Assembly (NCBI GenBank): GCA_027596195.1
Contig: JADGJG010000014.1
Coordinates: 1 to 64,000 of the forward strand
Direction of reading: 5' to 3'
DNA length: 64,000 nt
Source of the DNA: Podochytrium sp. JEL0797
Lineage: Eukaryota > Chytridiomycota > Chytridiomycetes > Chytridiales > Chytriomycetaceae
A program made the position numbers and the translations under genes. The notes under the pieces were generated by a model. The model worked only from the letters and a program-made list of their open reading frames with translations. It did no database searches and was not told where the DNA came from. Shown in pieces: positions 21,219 through 30,450 of the stretch (position 1 is the stretch's first letter; each line of letters opens with the position of its first letter).

Positions 21219-22346
21219 ATGCATCTCCTCACGCTCTCTTCTGTCGTAGCATCCCTTATCCAATCTACTCTCGCTCTGTACGCCTCAGGGCCCCTCATGA
21301 TTGGAACTGGATTCACCATCCCTCAAGCCGAGCTCCAAGCCTTGTCAACAAGCTGCTCCACCACTTTTCAAAACACGGGAAACATCATCTCCGATATTTC
21401 TCGCGAGAATGGAAACATTGACGCAATTGCGAACCGATACGGGGTCTCCACTCAAGTCGTTCACTGCATTTCGGTGGCCACAATCAAGTTCTTTCCGGTC
21501 GGGACAAAGTTGATTCCGTCTTTCATGTTGATTACGGACAGTGGGTTGGCAGAAAGTGGATCTGCGGAATCCCCGAAGGCCGAGGGTGGTCTTGAAACGC
21601 CAAAGGCCGAGGGGGGAGCCAACGCACCCAAGGCTGAGGGAGGAGCCGAAGCACACAAGGCTGAGGGTGGGAAGCTCGAGGAAGCTCCAAAATCCGAGGG
21701 TGGGAAGGTTGAAGCGGCCCCTGCTGAGGGTGGAAATGTTGAGGGTGTGATGGCCGAAGGAGACGGGATCGAAAAACCCGAGAGTGTCGGTGAGGGCCAA
21801 GGTGGAGGCAGGAAAGTTGAGGGTGGAGATGAAGTAATGAGAGTTGAGGGAATGGGTGCTGGCCAGCAGGTTATTGTCGTCGTGCTCGAAGTCGTTCCCC
21901 GCGTTCAAGCTTTCTCTTCAAACATCGGCATCCCCTTCGAGGAAGGAATCAATTTCTTGCAACGTATTCTCTCTATGTGCCAAGATCTCGGATTCGGTCG
22001 TGCAGCGCTGCCCAACTCTGTCGAGACCCAGGCGCAAGTCCTGAGTATCGCCGAAGACCTCTCCAGCGCGACTATCCCACCCTCCGGTGCATTTGATGCA
22101 AACAAGTTTACGCAAGACCTGGCTGTTCAGCACGATGTCGCCCCCTCTGGTATCCAGATGATTGCTTCCAACTTGCTGGACACCATGAACGCCAACTCGG
22201 TCAATATTACTTCTTTTGACGCAGTTCAAGCCGTTGCAGCCACAAAGCCAAGTGCAGTTTCTGCAGTTTCAACTCTCCACAGCGGCGCACTTCGCTTGGG
22301 ACTCAACTTTATTTTTTGTTTCGCATTTTTGCTTATTAACCTTTAA
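21219..22346 (+). CDS. Secreted LysM-like repeat protein, array member 3
   Basis: Single-exon gene of 375 residues. It has a signal peptide (MHLLTLSSVVASLIQSTLA), then GFTIPQAELQALS and the LysM-like NGNIDAIANRYGVSTQVVH, both clearly related to member 1. The core is Glu/Ala/Gly-rich (KAEGG, PKAEGGA units) where member 1 has GEGGR. The C-terminal family domain is well kept: VVPRVQAFSSNIGIPFEEG, then GFGRAALPNSVETQAQV. A hydrophobic tail (LGLNFIFCFAFLLINL) suits GPI anchoring. The intron found in member 1 at the VVPR motif is absent. Confidence 0.78.
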   Translation: MHLLTLSSVVASLIQSTLALYASGPLMIGTGFTIPQAELQALSTSCSTTFQNTGNIISDISRENGNIDAIANRYGVSTQVVHCISVATIKFFPVGTKLIPSFMLITDSGLAESGSAESPKAEGGLETPKAEGGANAPKAEGGAEAHKAEGGKLEEAPKSEGGKVEAAPAEGGNVEGVMAEGDGIEKPESVGEGQGGGRKVEGGDEVMRVEGMGAGQQVIVVVLEVVPRVQAFSSNIGIPFEEGINFLQRILSMCQDLGFGRAALPNSVETQAQVLSIAEDLSSATIPPSGAFDANKFTQDLAVQHDVAPSGIQMIASNLLDTMNANSVNITSFDAVQAVAATKPSAVSAVSTLHSGALRLGLNFIFCFAFLLINL

Positions 22347-22922
22347 ATTAAAAAGAATATCATTGAGATTGAGAGTATACCTTTTTTAAAAGATCTGAAG
22401 TGAGCCGAGGAAGTGGCAAGGAATCGACCTAGACACACAAGCGCGTGGCGAGAGATACATATGCAGCGAGGCTATTTTCGAAGCAATGCAACGCGTTGCC
22501 GAGATCCTCAGCGCGTACTACCAAGCGTGTCTTATAGAACACCTGCTGTAACCTTCTTCCATTTCCATTAACAATATGAATGATGGGAGTTTATTCATCA
22601 AGTTAGAAATATCGTTTAAAAATGAGCTTGAAACGGGCTCCCATCAACGAATTTCAGCTCGAGGCAAGAAATTCAGTTCCACTCTCGTTTTGATTCTCGT
22701 TTTGCGTTGGGCTTGATTTGAAATTGATCTTGATAGAGAAAAATGCCATTCCCGTGTCGTTGTGTGACGCCGTTTGGGCTTTTTCCAACCTGGAATCACC
22801 GAAAGAGATGAGAATTCTGTCGCATCAATTAGAAAATTATATTTTGAACTTGAATAATGAGTTAAGAAAAAGGATAAAGGAGACGAGGCAAGCAAATACA
22901 AGCCCCACATCAAAACATCAAA
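22347..22922. other. Intergenic region between array members 3 and 4
   Basis: No gene seen. It presumably holds the 3' UTR of member 3 and the promoter of member 4. The start context AAAATGCAT is shared by most array genes. Confidence 0.4.
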
Positions 22923-24053
22923 ATGCATCTTATCAAGCTTTCCCTTATCGCTGCTTCTATCCAGCTGATTACTGCCAGTGTTCTGCTTGGTGTCAATCAA
23001 CCCTTGAGCCGACTGGCGGAAAACTCTGCCGCTGAACCTCCCAAGGTTGGTGTCGGTGCTGGGGGAGTCGGTGAAGCCAAGAAGGTTGAAGGTGAAGCCA
23101 ACAAGGTCGGAGGTGAAGCCAGGGTTGGTGAAGGCATGAAGGTCGAAGGTGGTGGCGAAGCCAAGAAGGTCGAAGGCGGTGGTGAAGCCAGGGTTGGTGA
23201 AGGCATGAGGGTCGAAGGTGGTGGCGAAGCCAAGAAGGTCGAAGGCGGTGGTGAAGCCAAGAAGATTGAAGGAGGTGAAGCCAAGAAGGTCGAAGGTGAA
23301 GTCAGGAAGATTGAAGGAGGTGAAGTCAAGAAGGTTGAAGGTGGCGAAGCCAAGAAGGTCGAAGGCGGTGAAGCCAAGAAGGTCGAAGGTGAAGTCAGGA
23401 AGATTGAAGGTGAGGTCAGGAAGATTGAAGGTGAAGTCACGAAGATTGAAGGAGGTGGAGTCAAGAAGGTTGAAGGTGGCGAAGCCAAGAAGGTCGAAGG
23501 CGGTGGTGAAGCCAAGAAGGTCGAAGGTGGTGGTGAAGGCATGCGAGTTGAGGGAGGAGGACGTGGCCAGCAGGTTTTCGTGATCGTTCTCGAAGTCGTT
23601 CCTCGAATGCAAGTCTTCTCCTCCAACGTCGGTATCCCATTCGAACAAGGAACAGGCTGCATCCAAATGATCCTCTCTCGTATCCAAGGTCTCGGATTCA
23701 GTCGTGCAGCTAATCCCAATTCTGGCGAGACCCAAGCGCACGTCATGAGCATTATGGAAAAACTCTCGAGCGCGTCTATTCCACCCTCCGGTACATTTGA
23801 TGCAAACCAATTTACTCAAGACTTGGCTGTGGAACACGATGTTACCCCCACTGGTGTCCAGGCGATCGCTTCCACGTTGCTGGACACGATGACACTGAAC
23901 TTGGTCAGAGGCCCTGCATTTGACGCGGTGCAGGCTGTTGCGAATACCAAATTGGCATCCACGACATCAGCAGCTTCGATTATCCAAAGCAGCGCAGCTC
24001 TTGCTGGGCTTAACTCTGTTTTGGCTTTCGCGACTTTCCTCCTTACCTTTTAA
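22923..24053 (+). CDS. Secreted KVEGG-repeat protein, array member 4
   Basis: Single exon, 376 residues. The signal peptide (MHLIKLSLIAASIQLITAS) is followed almost at once by a long charged repeat region (about residues 35-215) built from EAKKVEGG, EVRKIEGG and GEARVGEGM units. The LysM-like N-terminal module of members 1 and 3 is missing. The C-terminal family domain is intact (VVPRMQVFSSNVGIPFEQG, GFSRAANPNSGETQAHV, DANQFTQDLAVEHDV) and ends in a hydrophobic tail (LNSVLAFATFLLTF). The repeat would be a highly charged, extended stalk that lifts the C-terminal domain from, or links it to, the wall. Confidence 0.78.
   Translation: MHLIKLSLIAASIQLITASVLLGVNQPLSRLAENSAAEPPKVGVGAGGVGEAKKVEGEANKVGGEARVGEGMKVEGGGEAKKVEGGGEARVGEGMRVEGGGEAKKVEGGGEAKKIEGGEAKKVEGEVRKIEGGEVKKVEGGEAKKVEGGEAKKVEGEVRKIEGEVRKIEGEVTKIEGGGVKKVEGGEAKKVEGGGEAKKVEGGGEGMRVEGGGRGQQVFVIVLEVVPRMQVFSSNVGIPFEQGTGCIQMILSRIQGLGFSRAANPNSGETQAHVMSIMEKLSSASIPPSGTFDANQFTQDLAVEHDVTPTGVQAIASTLLDTMTLNLVRGPAFDAVQAVANTKLASTTSAASIIQSSAALAGLNSVLAFATFLLTF
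23070..23555 (+). repeat. KVEGG coding repeat
   Basis: Tandem units of 24-27 bp encoding GGEAKKVE, GEVRKIE and similar words, with larger blocks repeated (for example 23140-23200 against 23190-23260). The opposite strand is also open, as an artefact of the repeat. Confidence 0.85.
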
Positions 24054-24477
24054 ATTCTAGTTTTTATTTTTCTGCATTTAACTCATTTTATCAATTATTA
24101 AAAAATAAGTCTTCAATTATCTGATACTCTCATTTTGTGAGTAGTGCGCAAACGATTTTGAGTGCACTCAAAACTTTCGGGCCTGCAGCGATCAAGAGGA
24201 GGTGACGCATTGATTCAGCAGCACGTGCTGCGAGAGATCAGAAAAATTGCATTCCCATTCCTTAATCAATAGTGTGATTTCGCCAATATTGAAGCTCGTT
24301 TATCGATGCCGCAGAAAATGTCATCCACAAGTCATTTGTACGTGCAATCAATTTCATCAATGACATATTGACAACTTGATAGTCCGCCCCTTTGATCACC
24401 GATAAAGAATTCTGGAATACATAAAGCAGCCTGCGCCAGCCAAATAAGTCAACTATTTAATTCAACTCGCGACGAAA
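24054..24477. other. Intergenic region between array members 4 and 5
   Basis: AT-rich spacer without a recognisable gene; probable terminator and promoter sequence. Confidence 0.4.
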
Positions 24478-25055
24478 ATGCATCTCCTCAAACTCGCGGT
24501 CACCACGTCCTTCCTCCTGCAAGCAACTCTGGCAGTTACCATTGCCTCACGTTCCCAGCTCCAAGAACTAAGCACATCTACCCTGTGTGTCGCAACAGAC
24601 AGTCAAGCAAGTCAAAACTCTGTTCAAGATATCATCAAGCGCGAGGTTGAACCACCCAATATGGATAGTGGTGAGTTCCAGACAACTAAGGGTGTTGAGA
24701 TGCTCCCCTCAATGGAGGGTGGTGCGATGGTTGCGGGTTAAATGGAGGAGGGGGAGATGGTCGTGGGGGAAGCAAAGAAAATCGAAGGTGGGCTGTCCCC
24801 CCAGTGGAAGGTAGTAAGATGGCCGAGACTGGTAGAGCAGGGAGGGTGGCCAATGGAACTGCTACAATAGCCAAGGTGCCTTCGGCAGCTTCAGCAGTCC
24901 CGATTGTTAAAAGTGGTGTGAATTCCATGAGCCTTGACTTTGTTTTCGCTTGCGCGCCCGCTTTCGTTCTTCGTTTAAGGTGTTTCCTGTTTCTTACATT
25001 CGTTTCTTTTTTTCTCTCGATTAATAATAAAGTTTTCAAAATTAATTTTGAATGA
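24478..25055 (+). pseudogene. Decayed array member 5
   Basis: It starts like the other members (MHLLKLAVTTSFLLQATLA) but stops after 87 residues at 24741. Downstream, in other frames, are a short remnant of the repeat (EAKKIEGG, about 24765-24795) and a piece matching the extreme C-terminus of member 4 (SAASAVPIVKSGVNSMSLDF, then FACAPAFVL). The whole conserved C-terminal domain between them is gone. A secreted 87-residue peptide could still be made from the first frame. I regard the locus as a deletion derivative of the array. Confidence 0.65.
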
Positions 25056-25102
25056 GTTTCTCCTTCTCCCTCTCCATCTGACGTTAAAGTTCATAATTAA
25101 AA

Positions 25103-25396
25103 ATGAAACCAATCGCAGCCCTTCTTGCCATCTTGTCAGCGTCTGCTGTGGTCGCTGCCCAAACAGCCGTCCTCGGGCCCACCATGCTGAACATGTTTGA
25201 TGAAGGGAACGACGACGGTCAGATTCCATTCGCAGTGATCCAAGCGGCACCACAAGCTCCACCTCCCATGGCTCCGCCAGCTGCTTCCCCATCCGTCATG
25301 GCTCAGCAGACAATGCAATCATCTGTTTCTCCCGTTATGCAAGTGATGGTGACCTCGGCTCCTGCTGCTGTAGGAAACGCGGGACATCATTTTTAG
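25103..25396 (+). CDS. Small secreted Ala/Pro/Met-rich protein
   Basis: A 97-residue open frame with a clean signal peptide (MKPIAALLAILSASAVVAAQ). The mature part starts LGPTMLNMFDEGNDDGQIPF and then becomes Pro/Ala/Met/Val-rich (QAPPPMAPPAASPSVM). It ends in GHHF without a hydrophobic anchor, so release from the cell is likely. No family recognised. It follows the secreted-protein array and may be co-regulated with it. Confidence 0.6.
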   Translation: MKPIAALLAILSASAVVAAQTAVLGPTMLNMFDEGNDDGQIPFAVIQAAPQAPPPMAPPAASPSVMAQQTMQSSVSPVMQVMVTSAPAAVGNAGHHF

Positions 25397-25503
25397 TCGC
25401 TTATTCTTCCTGCATGGTCTGAATAAAGTTCAATTATCCTGGTCTTTTCTGTTTTCCCAAACTCAGGAACATTGATAAGAAAAGTTGCCCCAAAATTTGT
25501 TGG

Positions 25504-27363
25504 ATGACTTGTTCCAACCCGCAAGAACAGTGGTCCGTGCTGCGAATCGACGGCCAATCTCTCGGAACGAATGCCGGCATTGCGCAGATTGCGCAGCTCG
25601 TGAGGTGTGTGATTCCCCTTATCCAACCCATTGAAAGTGTTTCCCCGCTGATTCTCTCCTCGATATCCCCAGATGCGCCACTGGAAGCACCTCCAATCGA
25701 GTAGCCATAGTGGTTTCGGCGATCAGGACGCCTCGCTCAAAGTCGTCGGTTGACAGGTCCACAGGTTTCAGTTCTCTGCAGCCCAACCAAGCCTCTAACT
25801 TCAATCTCTCACAGACTCATTGAGGCATCCTCGCATTGCCTCCAAACAAAGCTCACCCGCAGAGGATCTGGATCCCTCCGGGCTTCCTGTCCTCACATCC
25901 ATCTCGTTTCCTCGCTCGAACGAGACCTTGTCCAACTGATTCGAAGGAGTGTGCGAGATCCCATTCTGGGAGAAGATGCTGAGGCATATGTGGGAGAATC
26001 GTTGCGCGGCGTGCGGGAGTTTTTGTCGGCGATTGAGGTGAGTTTGCGGTTTTTCGGCGAAACGCCGATGCTCACCAATCTCGATATTCCAGATTGTCGG
26101 CGAAATGTCCCCAACTTCGTATGACGCGCTGATATCCGCAGGAGACAATATGGCTGCGTTCGTGTTGACTTGTGCGCTGCAATCGCAAGGTCTCCCTGCG
26201 AAACTGATCCAGACAGACAACCTGATCGACCCCTCCTTCGCCGCCGAATCCTTGGACGATGCCGCATTTTCTCACATTGTCTCGAATCTGACACGCAAAA
26301 TTGAAGAATCAGTTCTCGACGACTGTAGAGAATCGATTATCCCTGTTTTCTCAGGTAACCCCCAGTTCTTTGCTCTTCTCCCTAGATTTCTTGCGTATTT
26401 ATCATGATATTGATCGTTTTAGGGGCCTTTGGAACCCTTCCGTCACCGCTCTCTCTCCACACCCACCTCCCCTCGAAACAACACACATCCGTCTTTGCCT
26501 CCCTCGTGACACTCGCTCTCTCCAAACTCTCAAATTCGGCACCAAACCTGTTTCTGCTCCACACACACATGCGGGGAATCCACTCCATCGACCCACGTGT
26601 CGTCGCAACGGCCACAGGCCCCATCCGCACGCTCAGTCTCAGCGCCGCAGTCGAAATCTGCGGAGTCGGTGAAAACGGGGGAATTTTGTCTTCAACGGGG
26701 CTAGAACTGGCCCTTGCGAGTGCCGGGAACGTATGCTTGAGCAAAATCAGCGACGTGTTGACATCTCTGCAGTCCACTTCCACGATGGACTTTGAAACCG
26801 CCGTCAAGCAAGTCGGAACGCGGATATCCAGTGACACCGAATCACCCAACTCAACATCCTCCGATACGATCGTGATTTACCGAAAGGGCGTTACAGTCGT
26901 ACGAATCGACCGTCTCCTCGACAGCAGCGACTCAGACGGCGCCGCAGAATCGGCGGTAGCCCTCCTCCGCGAGTCCCACAAGATTCTCGGCTTCGTTTTC
27001 CAAATCATGGACGAATTCAACATTCGCGTGTGTTCGAGCTCTTCAAGTTACAAAACGGTCACCGTCGCTGTCGCTGCCAACCCCACCTCCTCGACTCTCA
27101 CGAAAGCAATTGCAAGACTGCAAGGACTCAAGGCCTTGGTTTCTGTGTACCCAAACAAGGGCCTGATCTCTCTCATCTCGACGACATCGAAACGTGTGGG
27201 CGGCGGCGTTGACTTGATTCGGAAACTTCTGTGTGCTCTCTCGGGTCCGAAGATCCACATTGAGATGTGCTCGCAAGGTGTGGGCGCGATAGGCGTCTCC
27301 GTCGTTGTGAATGAGAATGAAGTAGAAAAGGGCGTGCGTGCTGTTCACGAGGCTGTGTGTTAA
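25504..27363 (+). CDS. Aspartokinase-like protein, catalytic motifs degenerate
   Basis: At least five exons (25504-25604, 25673-about 25752, from about 25820 to 26037, 26096-26354, about 26424-27363). The order matches yeast Hom3: a first strand WSVLRIDGQSLG where Hom3 has the KFGGTSVG nucleotide loop, then VAIVVSAIR, then GEMSPTSYDALISAGDNMAAF, IIPVFSGAFGTLP, SIDPRVV (ADPRKV in Hom3), and two C-terminal ACT-type regulatory domains ending IHIEMCSQGVGAIGVSVVVN. The G-R-G-[YS]-[TS]-D active-site loop expected after VFSGAFG is replaced by unrelated residues. Aspartokinase makes aspartyl phosphate for Met/Thr/Ile synthesis. Here the loss of both substrate loops suggests a pseudoenzyme or regulatory subunit. 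The family call is confident; loss of activity is inference. Confidence 0.7.
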
Positions 27364-27679
27364 GACGGTAAACTAAATCAAAAAAATAAAATAAATTAAG
27401 TGATGTCTCCCACTTGAACCAAAGTCACGGACCCCATCCACCACATTGCACTATAACGCCATGAAAAATAGCAGAGCCGCGTGCTGAAACAATTCGATTC
27501 AATATTAATCTTCCACATCATGCACGTGGACGCGAATCGCGCGAATCGAATCGCCGATACAAAAGCGGTTAATTCCGCATCAAGCCTTTTTTGTTGAACC
27601 CAAGAAACGAGGAAAAGGAGGCGGGTTGAAACGCGCGCGTGAACTTTGATTTCCAAAAAAAGAATTTGAAAAATAAATC
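27364..27679. other. Intergenic, nothing recognised
   Basis: AT-rich spacer between the aspartokinase-like gene and the small gene at 27680. It is probably terminator plus promoter. Confidence 0.35.
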
Positions 27680-28197
27680 ATGTCGCTGCAAGCCAATTTC
27701 AAGTACACTTCGTCCCGCCCGTCTCCACTTCTCCCACCCAAACTCGAAAATAATGTCCGCGCTGGATTCAAACCTATTGCGAAATCGCCAAAATCAAAGA
27801 TCCCCAGACACGATGCCCTCGCATCTTTGAAACTGTCAACCCGCACTTTCTGCTCCAATTGGGTTCTATTCAAAGAAGGAGAGGCCCAGGAGCAAGGACC
27901 CAAGCTGGCGGCTGTGTATCGAACTGGAGGGGATGGGATGGGGACCGTTTTGACGCGCGAGAGAACGATGGCGTTGGTGGGTTCTTTGATTCCTTCCTGT
28001 TTCACGGGTGTACTGACCGCGATCTTCTTTTCTGATAGTATGAACTTCACTCCGTCGCGAACGATATTGACGTGTAATTTCGTTTCCGCCGCTTTCGGAG
28101 TCTTTCGAAAAATAAACCACGTACGCCCAAACACACACGTTATTCTAATGAGGCAGAAATAGAAAACATTAAGAAGAGGTTCCAACGCACGGAGTAG
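27680..28197 (+). CDS. Small hypothetical protein with C-terminal helix
   Basis: The first exon (27680-about 27978) encodes a basic, Ser/Pro-rich start (MSLQANFKYTSSRPSPLLPP) and a folded-looking segment (TFCSNWVLFKEGEAQEQGPK). A GTGGGT...GATAG intron and a second GTGTAA...ATGAG intron give the ending ALYELHSVANDIDAEIENIK before TAG at 28195. This is a short predicted coiled coil. I recognise no family. Its coding end overlaps the end of the convergent sulfite oxidase gene by about 29 bp. The minus strand is also open here, but its translation is less convincing. Confidence 0.45.
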
Positions 28198-30162
28198 CAG
28201 GTTCTGAAGCCGCCGTATTTTCGATAACAGCCTCGTCGCGTCTCTGCGCCACCGCATCCGCCTTCACACGATGCCATGCGCTCGCCAACACTCCACGCAC
28301 ATTATACGTACTGTCAAACCTCTCCGGTTGCTCATTGTATGAGGTATCAACAGCCTTGCACACAATCTCGATGGGCATCTTGTCCCCTCCCGCCTTCACA
28401 GGTACCTCCGCTTCCCACTGTGTCCACGCCCACTCCCTCCCTGGCTTCTGGTTGGGCCTCTGAAGCTTGGCATCCGTCCATGTTTTCCCCCCATCTACAC
28501 TCACATCGACTCTAACAATTCCCCGTCCCCCACCGCTCCACGCGTATCCCTTGATCCCCGTCACCGACCCCTTCCCCTCCTCGTTCACCAACCGCACAAC
28601 CCCACCAGGCTGAGGAACAGTCACACAACTCTGCACAGGCAGGTCCTGAATCGCCTGACTGGCCCCATAATCACTCTCCTCCAAGCTCTTACTCGGCCCA
28701 AACCCTTTATAATCCCGCTGCTGCCAATGACTCTCGGACTCATCCTCTGACAACTCAATCTTGGTCACCCACTTGACACTCCGAGCCGCAACATAACCAG
28801 GAACCAGTGCGCGCAAAGGCCATCCATGATCCCGCGGAAGCGTCTCACCATTCATCTCAAACGTGAGGATACAATCCCCCCTCGGGTCCAACGCCTTGTG
28901 CGCAGGGATACTCGCCCCGTAGCCTTCAGCGCCATGGAAAACGCAGTGGTTGATGGAATCCGCGTGTGACTCCGGGATGCCGATAGTTTGTTCAATCACG
29001 GTGCGGAGCGACACTCCAGTCCAAACAGCGTTTGAGATGGCGCCTTGGGTCCATTGAAGTCCTTTGACTGGCTTCACGTCATGCATCTCCTTCCTCCGGT
29101 TTCCAGCACACTGCAACGTTGTCATAACATCAACCCGAGGAAACCGCGCTTTGATTTCCTCCATCGTCAACCGCACAGGCTCCTTCACCCACGGAGCATC
29201 GATTTCGAGAATGTATGGATCGTCTGCAGTATCCATTTCAGGAACGGGCAAGTGATTCCTCACGAAAAACAAATTCGTGGGCGTCACGAAGCTCTCGGTG
29301 AGTTTCTCGGGGGGTGTTTCGGCGTTGCAGGGGCGAGCGGAACGCGTTAGGAGTTGAGGGTCTCGGATGGGGTCGTTTTTGAACAGGCGTTCGAGAGCTG
29401 AGGTGATGGCCACGGTATCGTCTTTGGTCGAATTGAAAGTGGGATCTTGATCCGCGGGCGCGAGGTTGCTGTTGCGCATTCATTGATTCAGAATACGTCA
29501 ATCGGGAGTTATCAACGGAATCACCCACCCAATGCGATACGTTTCCAAAAGCTCCCTCGTTTCCTCTGATTGATGAATCGCGAAAATGGCCCAGAAGGGG
29601 TCTATCGAGTATCCTGCCGCCAATAGAATCCTCTCACCACTATCCCAATAAGAAAACACGATCAAAATCCAATTCCATCTCACAAGAAACGGGCAAAAAC
29701 GCACCCCGGATGAACGTCCACAAAATCGGTAATGTCGTACACCCCATCGCCAGACGTGACCCAAATCCCAGTCTCCTTCGAATTGTGCACCCTCACCTCC
29801 CCGCGCGAAAACACGCGATCGCTAAAGTCCCGCTTCGGAGGCTTTTCCGCTTCGTTTGGTTGTTTGAGTTCGAACCACAACAGCGACCCGCCAAACACGA
29901 CCAAAACAACAAGACCGGCGGTTCTTCGGGACTTGTTCTGGTTGGGTGGGAAAGGTGCTGCTGGCTTGATCAAGGGCGTGGGAGAGGGTGTGGATCCGTG
30001 CGAAATTGGGGAAGTGGCGAAGGGTCGTAAGTTGCTGTGAATCCGGGGAGATTTGACAGCTGCGGGAAATATCCAGTGGTTGGCCAAGCTGACAGCGGAT
30101 GGCGACAACGAGGAGCGAAGGCAACCACTACGCGCGGAAGCACGAGCGGCTAGGGCAATCAT
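28169..30162 (-). CDS. Sulfite oxidase, mitochondrial
   Basis: Three exons (30162-about 29709, about 29642-29537, about 29465-28169). A mitochondrial presequence (MIALAARASARSGCLRSSLS) and a hydrophobic segment (TAGLVVLVVFGGSLLWFEL) are followed by a cytochrome b5 domain. Its heme motif HPGG is rebuilt exactly across the first intron, then IDPFWAIFAIHQ. Next comes the molybdopterin domain with the catalytic cysteine in TLQCAGNRR, then NGETLPRDHGWPLRALVPG and the dimerisation domain (KGYAWSGGGRGIVRVDVS). Length and domain order match animal SUOX. It oxidises sulfite to sulfate in the intermembrane space and passes electrons to cytochrome c. An in-frame ATG at 30225 would extend the leader by 21 residues. 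Confidence 0.93.
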
Positions 30163-30450
30163 TTTCGAAAAGAGTTTGCTTATTTGGCAGCGGGTACGAA
30201 ATCTCCACGCGCAAAAAAAAATCATGTGACCGATTTGCTATCAACCCCAGCCCCCAGCAATCCGGCGCAGCCCTCTCTTCTACTTGGGTGGGGCCAATTA
30301 ATGAGTCGTTTGGGTATGGGTGGTGGGGTGTGGATCGCGCAAAGAACATTGGGCGACGACGCGTGCAATCGCCAAATTGCACGTGCAAATCAAGCCCACC
30401 AATTGTTTTTTTCTGATTGCTCATAAAATAATACGATATTTATCAGAAAG

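Noticed and set aside
22644..23837. 397-residue minus-strand open frame (LLGFTTAFDLLGFAT repeats)
   Set aside because: It is a shadow of the KVEGG repeat of array member 4; it has no proper start context or flanking domain.
27580..28257. 225-residue minus-strand open frame opposite the small gene at 27680
   Set aside because: It has no recognisable motif, and it overlaps the end of sulfite oxidase on the same strand, where the frame differs. The plus reading splices to a sensible coiled-coil end, so the plus strand is preferred, though not proven.
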